Below are positions 26,896 through 35,706 of a stretch of 64,000 bases of DNA, in pieces. The stretch covers positions 557,657 through 621,656 of the forward strand of contig NZ_WUBI01000003.1 of assembly GCF_009807035.1 (NCBI RefSeq), given 5' to 3'. The position numbers and the translations under genes were made by a program. Under the pieces are notes generated by a model. The model searched no databases and was not told where the DNA came from. It saw nothing but the letters and a program-made list of their open reading frames with translations. Every line of letters starts with the position of its first letter. Position 1 is the stretch's first letter. Source of the DNA: Paenibacillus dendrobii (GTDB lineage: Bacteria; Bacillota; Bacilli; Paenibacillales; Paenibacillaceae).

Positions 26896-28401
26896 TTACC
26901 TTTTATTCACGGGATGCTCGATGCCTGCTTGATCCAACAGCTGTCCCCAGGTTTTTATCATGCTGTCTTTTTGACCATAAGAGACCGGATTCGTGAATGC
27001 AATGAGCTCGCCCGCCGAGTCCCGAATCTCCAGCCTTGCCCACCGGTATCCGGTTGTTTTCCACTCGCGAAACAGTTCAAAGCGCTCACCGGATTTCCGG
27101 ATAGGGCTTGATTGAACTCGCTCCCCGTTCTCGATGAAGTGGATCGTTCCTTCCTTCATCTTGTCAACGACAACGGTAAATTCGACTGTTCCCTTAAGCG
27201 ATTGATTGACCGCTTCCGTTAAATCACAGCCAAGCGGATAAGTTCGTCCATCGACCTTCACCTGAATGTCCAGCTCCGCACACCGCGATACATAGACCCG
27301 TCCGGCCCGCACGGCGGACAGAATCGCTGAAGCCGACAGTTCGTCGGCATCCACGTAAGTCGCGGGATCGGCTAGACGGGCATGCGTGCCATCCGCCGTT
27401 TCTTCATCCGTTGGAGGTACGGCGTGGATATCCGATCCGCCAATCCCGGTCGTCCGGTATCCCTCGTTCCAAAGGGCATTCCAGGCAACAAGAGCTTGTT
27501 CCGTTGCCGCTGAGCTGGTGGAAGACGTTGGCGAATTCATGACTTCAAAGCCATCCAGCAATGAAAGCGGGGTCTCCATAAACATCCAGGCAAAAGGTGT
27601 ATCAAGGGGGTGATTCAGACAACGGAGCGTTCCCGTCCCCCCGCATTCCTCCATCAGCCGGTCCATTCCCTGCTGCGTATCAATCCCCCCGCCCGGGGCT
27701 CCGATCCGCCAATCCAGCCATCGCTTCACACCGATCGCGTTCCAGTCGCCCTTCCCGAACGAGGTAACTTCAAAGCCGGGAATGACAAGCGTACGGCTCT
27801 TGGGCCACCGGCACGCCAAGATGTTATGTTCCGTCGTCGCGAAAAAATCCAAACCACGTGCCTCTGCCTCTCTGGTAATCTGACCCGTCGTCATATCGCC
27901 ATCGGACAGAACCGTATGCGTGTGAAGGTCTCCTTTATACCATCTCCGCTTCCGTTCCCTAGGCCCGTCCCAGTCGAACCGGTTCAGCGTGTAATAACCC
28001 TGGGCATGGGCTTCAGGCGAATGACCGTCAAACCAGACATCCCACTCCTCAGGCTGTTCCGCAACCGGAAATGGGGCATCGCCGCTGCCTGTTTCCCATT
28101 TCAATGTAATCGCTTCCGGCAAGCCGCGAACAAACTCGATTTTCCATTCCCCTGCCGGGATATCGCCGGGGATGGCCTGCTCGCTCGTTTGCAGAGGGTC
28201 ACGGTGGATGGTTATCCATCCGACTTGATGGTAATCGAGGTGGGAAAAGCGGATTCGTCCTTGGGAATCCCACAGATTGATGTAGAACCACCGGCCGGGA
28301 TCGGCAAACTCAAATTGAAACCGAACCCAATCCACGCCTGGTTCAACGTTAAAGGCAGCTACCTCCGCTGCAGGTTTCATAAGGGTCCATTGGTTTTCCA
28401 T
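26896..28401 (-). CDS. CehA/McbA-family PHP metallohydrolase
   Basis: A 501-residue protein. The first 150 residues form a beta-rich domain. The PHP domain follows with metal-binding motifs DLHTHTVLSDG (158-168), TTEHN (189-193) and LNHP. Family members act as metal-dependent phosphoesterases or esterases. In a glycan locus the likely job is removing a phosphate or acyl group from an imported oligosaccharide, but no substrate is established. The ATG at 28401 (MENQWTLMKP) has AAGGAAG about 10 bases before it; the 17 codons to 28452 have no comparable site. It lies 60 bases after the response regulator stop. Confidence 0.8.
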   Translation of the reverse strand: MENQWTLMKPAAEVAAFNVEPGVDWVRFQFEFADPGRWFYINLWDSQGRIRFSHLDYHQVGWITIHRDPLQTSEQAIPGDIPAGEWKIEFVRGLPEAITLKWETGSGDAPFPVAEQPEEWDVWFDGHSPEAHAQGYYTLNRFDWDGPRERKRRWYKGDLHTHTVLSDGDMTTGQITREAEARGLDFFATTEHNILACRWPKSRTLVIPGFEVTSFGKGDWNAIGVKRWLDWRIGAPGGGIDTQQGMDRLMEECGGTGTLRCLNHPLDTPFAWMFMETPLSLLDGFEVMNSPTSSTSSAATEQALVAWNALWNEGYRTTGIGGSDIHAVPPTDEETADGTHARLADPATYVDADELSASAILSAVRAGRVYVSRCAELDIQVKVDGRTYPLGCDLTEAVNQSLKGTVEFTVVVDKMKEGTIHFIENGERVQSSPIRKSGERFELFREWKTTGYRWARLEIRDSAGELIAFTNPVSYGQKDSMIKTWGQLLDQAGIEHPVNKR

Positions 28402-28461
28402 TAGGGTGCACTTCCTTCCTTCATATTCACTGGAGGGCTCAGGTCTTATCATCGATGTCTT

Positions 28462-30090
28462 TCATCGATGTCTCTCACGAAATTCTTGAGGCGTTACTTC
28501 ATAGAATTTCTTAAACACCTTGATGAAATAATTAGGGTTCGGGTACCCGAGCCGCAGTCCAATGTCGTATACGAGATCATCCGTCTCGAGTAATAAAGAA
28601 GCGGCCCGCTGCATGCGCAGTTTATAGATATAATCGCTCATGCTCTCGCCCGTCTCATTCTTGTATACCTTCGACAAATAATCGGAGTTAAAATGAAGTT
28701 CGCCCGCAATCGTTTCAACCGAAAGGGACTCGCTTAAATGATCATCGATATAGCGCCTGATACGATCAACGATGGAACGGCGATTGCTCTGCCATTCGGC
28801 TTGCGCATATTGTTTGAACGCGTCCATGAGCCCACTGGACCACTCCTTCAATTGCTTCAGAGAGAAATCCAATCTCATATGGGGAAGCTCAAAAAAGGTA
28901 TGCCCGACGATGTCATCAAGCAATGCGGTATTCTTATGAGCCAGGTGCGTGAACGTGTGCGATAGATAAAAATAGAGTTCCCATACATATTCTTGGGAGG
29001 AAAAGATACTGCTTTCGAATTCGCCGAAAATTTTCTCCAGCTTTTGTTCCGCCTTATCCCACGACCCCGTCTCCATGAGCTGCTGCAGCGACGGCTGCTC
29101 GCTTAAATAGTGGATATGGATCGCTTCATCCCGTTCGTTTTGATCGAGAAAATGGATGAATAAGCCGCGTTCTTTGCCAATCTGCCGCCTAAATGTCGAT
29201 AGCGCTTCTTGATAAAACATGGGCAAATCCGCAGGCAGGGAACCAAAGGGCGTCATGACAATGGACACCGATAATTTCAGCAGCGTTTGGACGGCGAGCT
29301 TCAGTTCGCTGATCTTCCGCTCCAGTAAATCCGCTGAACCCGGTGATGGCACAGCATCCCTATCCTGAAGATCCTGACGAATGATCATAAGAAGATAGTC
29401 GTTAGGATCTTTGCATGTCCAGAGTACAAATGAACCTTCACAGAGTTCCTCGGCAATATTGGTTACCGCATATTCAAGCAGCTCTCTGCTCTGAAGATCT
29501 TCATGTTGATCTTCCCACTCAATACGCATCAGAACTAGCGCAGCGGAATCGCCCGCCTGGAAAGAAAGCTCATACAGCCGTAGGCGTTCATCCAAAATAT
29601 CCGTGCTGATCCACTTGCCGCGAATTAGATCCTGCAGCAACGCGCTTCGAAGCAGCGGCAGATTTTGCTTCAACGTGAGAATGGACTGTTGGCTGGCTAC
29701 GAGGGTTTCCCATTCCTGGCGAATTCCCTTGATCGCAGTCGTGATGACATTCTCCAGTTCGCCGTCCTTGACAGGCTTCAGCAGATAATCCAGGGCACCG
29801 TGTCGGATTGCCTCCTTCGCGTAATCGAACTCATTATATCCGCTTAATACAATCGACTTCGTTTTGGGAGAAAGCTGGCCTATGGCCTCGATCAACTGTA
29901 AGCCGGTCATACCGGGCATGCGAATATCCGTAATTAACAGATGTACCGTTTCCCGATTTATCGTCTCAATCGCTTCAGGCCCCGAGTAAGCCGTCATGAC
30001 CTTGTGAATACCAAATTTCTCCCAATCCAGTGCAACCGCCAAGCTGTCGGCCGCATGTTCCTCGTCATCCACGATCAGAATCTGAAACAT
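28462..30090 (-). CDS. YesN-type response regulator (AraC output)
   Basis: A 542-residue regulator. The receiver has phospho-acceptor D55 (LLITDIRMPGMTG), an acidic D8/D9 pair and lysine in LLKPVKDGE. A long middle region of about 300 residues, typical of YesN proteins, precedes the AraC helix-turn-helix pair (SVETIAGELHFNSDYLSKVYK; VYDIGLRLGYPNPNYFIKVFKKF). The ATG at 30090 has GGAGGT at 6 bases. Its gene overlaps that of the YesM kinase by 26 bases. It should activate the binding-protein promoter at 35459, where a direct repeat is visible. Confidence 0.93.
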   Translation of the reverse strand: MFQILIVDDEEHAADSLAVALDWEKFGIHKVMTAYSGPEAIETINRETVHLLITDIRMPGMTGLQLIEAIGQLSPKTKSIVLSGYNEFDYAKEAIRHGALDYLLKPVKDGELENVITTAIKGIRQEWETLVASQQSILTLKQNLPLLRSALLQDLIRGKWISTDILDERLRLYELSFQAGDSAALVLMRIEWEDQHEDLQSRELLEYAVTNIAEELCEGSFVLWTCKDPNDYLLMIIRQDLQDRDAVPSPGSADLLERKISELKLAVQTLLKLSVSIVMTPFGSLPADLPMFYQEALSTFRRQIGKERGLFIHFLDQNERDEAIHIHYLSEQPSLQQLMETGSWDKAEQKLEKIFGEFESSIFSSQEYVWELYFYLSHTFTHLAHKNTALLDDIVGHTFFELPHMRLDFSLKQLKEWSSGLMDAFKQYAQAEWQSNRRSIVDRIRRYIDDHLSESLSVETIAGELHFNSDYLSKVYKNETGESMSDYIYKLRMQRAASLLLETDDLVYDIGLRLGYPNPNYFIKVFKKFYEVTPQEFRERHR

Positions 30091-31795
30091 CACGGCACCT
30101 CCAATGTAAAATGACTCTCATCCCAACCGGGACAGCCGGGTTAAGCCGAACCCCTGCGTCATCGCCAAAGTGGAGTTTCATGCGGAGATGAACATTTTGC
30201 AATCCGCATCCTTCCGATGCTGTATCCGGATTCGCAGGTAGATTGATTTTTTGACGCATCTCGTCTAATAGCTCACCCGTCACCTCTATCCCGTCATCTT
30301 CTATGATTAGGAGATATTCTCCGTTATGTTCTTCGCCCGTAATCCGAATCCGCCCGTCTCCCACCCGTTGCTCGATGCCATGGAGAATGGCATTCTCCAC
30401 CAGCGGCTGTACGATAAGCCGCGGAATCATGAGGGAAAACATTCCTTCTGAAACATCGATTTCATAGCGCAATCGCTTGCTGCGCATCGACTGGATTTCG
30501 AGGTAGTGCGAAATCATTTGGATCTCTTCCTGAACCGTCGCCAGTTGATTCTCGACATGCGTGGTGTAACGGAAATAGTCGCTAAGATGATGTGCCATGG
30601 CTATAACCGCCTGATCCTGCTTTAACTTGGTCATGTTGACAATAAAGCTGAGCGAATTGTACAAGAAATGCGGATTGATCTGCGATTGCAACTGTTTCAG
30701 GGTTGCGTCCCGCGAACGTATCGTTTCGACATATACCTTATCGATCAATTCGGCCAAGCTCCTGGCCATGTTTTCAAACTTCTGAAACAAATATTCGAAT
30801 TCATTCCCCGTACGCGGGAACGGCTGCACCGAGAAATTCCCCATTGCGATCCGATTGGATCTTTGGATTAATTGTTTAATTGGAATCTGCACGCTCCGAT
30901 AGAGCAGCATCGCGGCGAATGCCCCGAGTAACAATAAAATTAAGAGAGAAGCGTAAAACAGGTTCCGGCTCACCGCAATTGGATGCAAAATCTCGGTTAG
31001 CGGAATATAGCTGACTAGATACATGCCGATCGTCTTGGATTTTGCATAAGAAACAATATAATCGTTAGCATCGATACGAATCGTCGTGTAACCCTGCAGC
31101 GATGGTTCATTCAATTTCGCTATCACATCGTAAATAAGCTTCGTGTCCGAAGAGTGGGGAGCGATGATATGACTCCCGTCCGTCAAAAACGGCTCGCCTT
31201 TCCCATCCATCTTCAGCTGATCCAGAAGATCCGACAAATTGCTGGTGGGTATTCTGGTTTCAACGACAGCTTGTGCCTGAAGTATACTGGCCGTCGGCGG
31301 GTAAGTGATCTGGCGAAAAAACTCATGCGTTCGATCGTTTTCCCGATACGTCCAGTTTGGGGCATAGTGCTCTTTGAAATAGCCCTCCACATAACCTACG
31401 CGGTCCAAATCCGTGGATACCACGCTCTTTAGTTCCGGGAAGTATACCGATATTTGATTCGACCAGTTGGTGGCCGATCGTTGAAGCAGTAATTTGCTGG
31501 TCAGGTCATTTTGAATTTTGGTGCGGTTGTAATAGGTTTGGAGCAAATAGCGATCGGTCATTTCCAGTACGGCCGGGTCGCTGCTTAACGTGATGCCGTT
31601 TGCGGTGAACTGGTCCATCACCGTATCGATTTGGTATAGAAAAAAAGCCGACCGGTTCAAATTGGAATTCGTCAGTTCCTCCCGGATTAATCTCACGCTT
31701 CTTTGATACGAAAAGGAGTAAAGAATTACCACGCACAGTAACAGCAGTATAATGACACAAAGGATTTTCGTGAATGTGCTTGTCTTTAGTTTCAT
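30065..31795 (-). CDS. YesM-type sensor histidine kinase
   Basis: A 576-residue membrane kinase. Helices near residues 9-29 and 283-305 flank a large extracytoplasmic sensor domain of about 250 residues (dCache-like). A HAMP domain follows (YRSVQIPIKQLIQRSNRIAMG), then the His_kinase family box with the phospho-accepting histidine in SQINPHFLYNSL and an ATPase domain (VQPLVENAILHGIE, IEDDGIE, GLQNVHLRMKLHFG). It senses an extracellular sugar or loaded binding protein and phosphorylates the YesN partner. GAGG lies 8 bases before the ATG. Confidence 0.93.
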   Translation of the reverse strand: MKLKTSTFTKILCVIILLLLCVVILYSFSYQRSVRLIREELTNSNLNRSAFFLYQIDTVMDQFTANGITLSSDPAVLEMTDRYLLQTYYNRTKIQNDLTSKLLLQRSATNWSNQISVYFPELKSVVSTDLDRVGYVEGYFKEHYAPNWTYRENDRTHEFFRQITYPPTASILQAQAVVETRIPTSNLSDLLDQLKMDGKGEPFLTDGSHIIAPHSSDTKLIYDVIAKLNEPSLQGYTTIRIDANDYIVSYAKSKTIGMYLVSYIPLTEILHPIAVSRNLFYASLLILLLLGAFAAMLLYRSVQIPIKQLIQRSNRIAMGNFSVQPFPRTGNEFEYLFQKFENMARSLAELIDKVYVETIRSRDATLKQLQSQINPHFLYNSLSFIVNMTKLKQDQAVIAMAHHLSDYFRYTTHVENQLATVQEEIQMISHYLEIQSMRSKRLRYEIDVSEGMFSLMIPRLIVQPLVENAILHGIEQRVGDGRIRITGEEHNGEYLLIIEDDGIEVTGELLDEMRQKINLPANPDTASEGCGLQNVHLRMKLHFGDDAGVRLNPAVPVGMRVILHWRCRDVSDSDRG

Positions 31796-31860
31796 CGCTT
31801 CGCCTCATCTGCTCGAAATCTTTTACTCCCAGCATATCACAGGGCTGACTAAGCCAACGA

Positions 31861-32739
31861 CTACTCTTTTACCGAACCGAGCGTCATCCCCTGAACGAAG
31901 TATCTTTGCAAGAAAGGGTACACGATCAGGATCGGAATCATGCTCAAAAAGATCTGGGCCGCTTTTACGGTTCTTTGCGCAATGTTTTTCAAGGCATCGG
32001 CGTTTACCGCGCTTGAAGTGCTCATATCTATACCTGCCGTCAACTGCTGCAGGAGGGTCGCCAGCGGATAATCCTGCGCATTATTCAAATAGATGAGACC
32101 GTCGAACCATGCATTCCAATTTCCCACCATCGAAAATAGCGACAAGGTAGCTACGGATGGCATGGAGAGCGGCAGATAAACTTTCCAGAGCGTTACGAAA
32201 TGTCCGGCTCCATCCATAAATGCCGCTTCTTCGAGGTCCTTAGGAATTCCCCGGAAAAAGTTGAGCATGAGAACCATGTTATAGACGCTGACCGCTCCAG
32301 GAAGCACCAGCGCCCAGATCGTATTTTTAATGCCCAGATTGGTCACGACCAGATAACTCGGAATAAGACCCGCGCTGAACAGCATCGTAAAAATGAAAAA
32401 CCATGAGTAAAAGGTGCGTCCCGGAAAGACCCGATTCTCTTTGGACAACGCATAAGCCGCTGTAATACACAGCACCATGGATATCAATGTCCCAAGAACG
32501 GTCCGTTCGATGGAATTCCATAGGGAACCGATGAAAAAGGAATTCTCTATCGTAAGCCGATACGCGTCAAACGTTAGCTCTACCGGCCAAAATTTGACGA
32601 TATTTGCCGTTGCAGCGGCCTTTGAGCTAAGAGATACCGCAAGAATATGTAACAGCGGCAAAATGCACAACAGGGATATGAGGACCAAAAACAAATGATT
32701 GGCAACCGAAAATACCCGATAGGAAAACGAACGTCGCAT
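31861..32739 (-). CDS. Carbohydrate ABC permease, YtcP/MalG type
   Basis: A 292-residue inner-membrane permease with six helices and the ATPase-docking EAA loop (EEAAFMDGAGHFVTLWKVYLPLSMP). The C-terminus (VQGMTLGSVKE) is typical of the second permease of LplABC-like oligosaccharide importers. GGGAGGT lies 5 bases before the ATG. It is 12 bases downstream of its partner. No ATPase gene is present in the locus, as usual for this family, which shares an MsmX-type ATPase encoded elsewhere. Confidence 0.93.
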   Translation of the reverse strand: MRRSFSYRVFSVANHLFLVLISLLCILPLLHILAVSLSSKAAATANIVKFWPVELTFDAYRLTIENSFFIGSLWNSIERTVLGTLISMVLCITAAYALSKENRVFPGRTFYSWFFIFTMLFSAGLIPSYLVVTNLGIKNTIWALVLPGAVSVYNMVLMLNFFRGIPKDLEEAAFMDGAGHFVTLWKVYLPLSMPSVATLSLFSMVGNWNAWFDGLIYLNNAQDYPLATLLQQLTAGIDMSTSSAVNADALKNIAQRTVKAAQIFLSMIPILIVYPFLQRYFVQGMTLGSVKE

Positions 32740-32751
32740 GATTACCTCCCG

Positions 32752-33642
32752 TTAGAAAAGACGATAGTTAGCATATTTGTAAGCCAAGCGATAAAAAACG
32801 ACGATAAGCGTCATGCTGATGACAGATTTAAACAATCCAAAGGCCGTTGAGAAGCTGAATTGCGAACCTAGAATCCCTTGACGGTATACAAACGTGTCGA
32901 TGATGTCCCCTTTGTTATACACGAGCGGGTTATACAGGTTCATGATTTGGTCGAAGCCGGCATTGAGGATATTGCCGAGCGCAAGCGTTCCGACCAATGC
33001 TGCAATCGGGAGAATCGAAGGGATCGTAATATGAATCGTCTGCTTCCATCGGCCGGCTCCATCGGTTTCCGCCGCTTCGTATAGCGAGGGATTGATGGCC
33101 GTGAGCGCCGCTAAATAGATAATTGTCGAAAATCCGAACTCTTTCCAAATATCACTCAGAATGACCGTGAAGCGGAACCAGCTGCCATCCTGCAGGAATG
33201 GGATTTGTTCAAATCCGAGCCATGACACGAATTGATTCACAAGTCCATTGTTAATGGACAGAATGTCCGTCAAAATTCCGCCCAGAATGACCCACGACAA
33301 AAAATGCGGCAGGTAGACAAGCGTCTGAACGCTTCTCTTGAAAATGACGAGACGTATCTCGTTCAGCAGCAGTGCGAAGGTAAACGGCACGATCATCCCG
33401 GCCACGATTTTAAAGAATGCAATGATGAGCGTATTGACGATGACCTGCTTGCTGTCCGGATACGTAAAGATGTACTCGAAGTTCTCCCATCCGACCCAAG
33501 CCGAATGCCGGATGCCCAGCCAAGGCTTATAGTCCTGAAAGGCAATGACAATGCCGCCCATGGGAATGTACTGAAAGATCAGTACAAACAAGACGGAAGG
33601 TAAAACGAGCAAATGCAGCGGAAATGAGCGTCTCCATTTCAA
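32752..33642 (-). CDS. Carbohydrate ABC permease, LplB type
   Basis: A 296-residue permease with six helices and the EAA loop (YEAAETDGAGRWKQTIHITIPSI). The N-terminus (LLVLPSVLFVLIFQYIPMGGIVIAFQDYKP) is characteristic of LplB proteins. The start is probably TTG at 33642: GGAGGT is 8 bases upstream and no ATG is available before the first membrane helix. It follows a hairpin at 33669-33716 that separates it from the binding-protein gene. Confidence 0.9.
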   Translation of the reverse strand: MKWRRSFPLHLLVLPSVLFVLIFQYIPMGGIVIAFQDYKPWLGIRHSAWVGWENFEYIFTYPDSKQVIVNTLIIAFFKIVAGMIVPFTFALLLNEIRLVIFKRSVQTLVYLPHFLSWVILGGILTDILSINNGLVNQFVSWLGFEQIPFLQDGSWFRFTVILSDIWKEFGFSTIIYLAALTAINPSLYEAAETDGAGRWKQTIHITIPSILPIAALVGTLALGNILNAGFDQIMNLYNPLVYNKGDIIDTFVYRQGILGSQFSFSTAFGLFKSVISMTLIVVFYRLAYKYANYRLF

Positions 33643-33668
33643 CTTCTATGACCTCCTTAATCGCAGTC

Positions 33669-33716
33669 AAAAAAATGCAGGGCTTACAAGAAGATCGACA
33701 GACCTTTTGCAAGCCC
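33669..33716 (-). terminator. Intercistronic terminator/attenuator after binding-protein gene
   Basis: On the minus strand GGGCTTGCAA (33716-33707) pairs with TTGTAAGCCC (33689-33680), one G-U pair included, then TGCATTTTTTT. It sits between the binding-protein and permease genes, so partial read-through would yield more binding protein than permease. Confidence 0.7.
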
Positions 33717-33759
33717 ATATTGATCCAGCTTCGTCGCTCGTGCGACATGACTTACTTCA

Positions 33760-35412
33760 TTACTTGGTGCTCTTATACCATTCGTTGACTTCTTTCGTAA
33801 TCTCGTCGCCGCCGGCCTTCGCCCAATCCGTCGCGAACTTATCAAAGGAGTCCAACGACTGCTCACCATACACAATCTTCAGGAACGTTTCCCGTTCCAT
33901 TTTCTTCAATAGTTCATCCTTCTTCGACATTGTAGGCGTGGCAGGACCGGCGAAGGCGTTAAACATCGCCTGTTTGCCTTTGTCTCTGTACATAATGGAG
34001 AATGCATTAAGCTCTACCTCAGGTAAAGATGCAGCTTTGATCTCATCTGGCGTTTCCGGAGTTTTTCCGGCTAACAATTCATCATAAGGCTGCTTCGTCC
34101 CAGGTAATTTGTAAGGGAATGCCGTTAAATGCAAAGCGTATGGATCCGCCCCGGCCGTCACCTTATCGGAATTGTAAACCGGCTTCCCGTTTTCCATCGC
34201 ATAATCGAAGCCTTCCTGTTGTCCATAGTAGAATTCAGAGTCCTTGTCATATGGCTTCATCGTTTTGTCCAGATATGCGAAGAATGCATCCATATGCTTG
34301 AAATCCTTCCGGAACATCAGCGCGTGGTTCGTTTTCTCGGCCGCCGTACTGCCAAATTGCCCATCCGGTCCTTTTGGAATCGGATATGCCTTAACGGCCA
34401 TTGTTTTATCCTTCATCATGTCCGAAAGCGGCCATTCCGGAGAGTAGGCAGGACCTACATAGATACCGGACTTTCCTTGAATGAAGCTTTCGGCTGCTTT
34501 TTCGTTGTCGAGGGTTCCAAGCGATTTATCCAGATAACCCTTTTGGAACCAATCAGCTAATTTGCCCAGTGCCGTTTTTACCTCAGGCTGAATTGATCCA
34601 TACTTCAGGGTGCCATCCTCCGCTTTAAACCAAAGCTCTGGCATTTGGTTATACGCGCCGAAGACGAAATCGGCGGTCGCCGCCCAGGTAGCGAGCTTAT
34701 CTTTACCCGAAAGCGATATGCCGATGGTATCCTTTTTGCCATTGCCGTCCGGGTCCTTGTTAGTGAATGCATCCATGACCTGCTCCATCTCATCGATGGT
34801 TGTCGGCGCTTTAAGGCCCAGCTTGTCCAGCCAGTCCTGGCGGATAAACATAACAGCATTCGTTTCCGTATCCGACAAGACCGGAAGCCCGTACTTCTTC
34901 CCATCTTTCGCTACTCGAACCCATAATTCGGGGTCCTTGTTAAAGGCCTCTTTCAACCGTTCGGGTGCATACTTTTCAAACGCTTCAGTAATATCCATCA
35001 CTTGTCCCGATTCAATAAAGGTATTGATTTGGTTATTGTGGACGTACATCACATCCGGCAGCTGTTCATTGCTGGCCAGCATAAGCCTTTGCTTGGTCTG
35101 ATAAGCCTCTGTTCCGTCAACGTTCCATAAAAATTTAATGTTGATGCCCAGCGTATCCCTGGCCCAGCGAATGTGAAAGTTATCATTCAGCGAATCGCCT
35201 TCCATAAACTTATATTGCGGCCCAATAACAGGGGAAACCGTTGTAATCGTGATTGGCGGTTCAAACTTTCCGTTTACCAAATGGCTCTCCTGATTTCCTT
35301 CGGCACTCCCGTTTCCATCGGTTTTACCGGCTGAACTGCAAGCGGTTGCAATTGAGCACACCATGGTAAGAGCTAGGATACTATTCCATATCTTTAGCTT
35401 CTTTCTTCTCAA
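33760..35412 (-). CDS. Extracellular solute-binding lipoprotein, LplA/YtcQ type
   Basis: A 550-residue lipoprotein with a signal peptide ending in the lipobox IATAC (cysteine about residue 25). The mature part is a two-lobed periplasmic-binding fold of the LplA group (ERLKEAFNKDPELWVRVAKDGKKYGLPVLSDTE is split by typical features; AFTNKDPDGNGKKDTIG). It captures oligosaccharides for the LplB/YtcP permeases. The start codon is TTG at 35412 with GAGGGGGA 6 bases before it; no in-frame ATG precedes the signal helix. It is the first gene of the glycan locus, preceded by a well-formed promoter region. Confidence 0.9.
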   Translation of the reverse strand: MRRKKLKIWNSILALTMVCSIATACSSAGKTDGNGSAEGNQESHLVNGKFEPPITITTVSPVIGPQYKFMEGDSLNDNFHIRWARDTLGINIKFLWNVDGTEAYQTKQRLMLASNEQLPDVMYVHNNQINTFIESGQVMDITEAFEKYAPERLKEAFNKDPELWVRVAKDGKKYGLPVLSDTETNAVMFIRQDWLDKLGLKAPTTIDEMEQVMDAFTNKDPDGNGKKDTIGISLSGKDKLATWAATADFVFGAYNQMPELWFKAEDGTLKYGSIQPEVKTALGKLADWFQKGYLDKSLGTLDNEKAAESFIQGKSGIYVGPAYSPEWPLSDMMKDKTMAVKAYPIPKGPDGQFGSTAAEKTNHALMFRKDFKHMDAFFAYLDKTMKPYDKDSEFYYGQQEGFDYAMENGKPVYNSDKVTAGADPYALHLTAFPYKLPGTKQPYDELLAGKTPETPDEIKAASLPEVELNAFSIMYRDKGKQAMFNAFAGPATPTMSKKDELLKKMERETFLKIVYGEQSLDSFDKFATDWAKAGGDEITKEVNEWYKSTK

Positions 35413-35458
35413 ACCCGATTCCCCCTCAAGTTGTGATGTGGTTTTGTTCCTATTCTCA

Positions 35459-35521
35459 AGTATAGAGAGCTGGCTTTAGGCGAGAAATAGAAATATTCCG
35501 AGGTTGATGGTAATATTCCGA
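35459..35521 (-). promoter_or_regulatory. Promoter and direct-repeat operator of the glycan locus
   Basis: On the minus strand there is a -10 box TATACT (35459-35464), 17 bases of spacing and a poor -35 TTTCTC (35482-35487). Immediately upstream is an exact 10-bp direct repeat TCGGAATATT (35492-35501 and 35512-35521), start to start 20 bases. AraC-type activators bind such repeats about two helical turns apart, beside a weak -35, so this is a good candidate site for the YesN regulator of the same operon. Confidence 0.6.
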
Positions 35522-35616
35522 CTTGTTGTACAACATCCATGGAATTATACCCATCACCGGTGGCACATGTTCCGGAAATCGGTCCTGGACTTCTACTATA
35601 AAATGACCAATCAGAC

Positions 35617-35641
35617 AAAAAAAAGCCCGCCTATGGCGGGC
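35617..35641 (-). terminator. Terminator of second ABC importer operon
   Basis: A 7-bp stem GCCCGCC / GGCGGGC (35625-35631, 35635-35641) with a 3-base loop is followed by eight T on the minus strand. It lies 66 bases after the permease stop and insulates the glycan locus from it. Confidence 0.92.
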
Positions 35642-35706
35642 AAGCGAATTGCGAGCGTGTCATGCATCACTTCATCAATCAAATGTTCACTTTTCATTCA
35701 AAGCAA

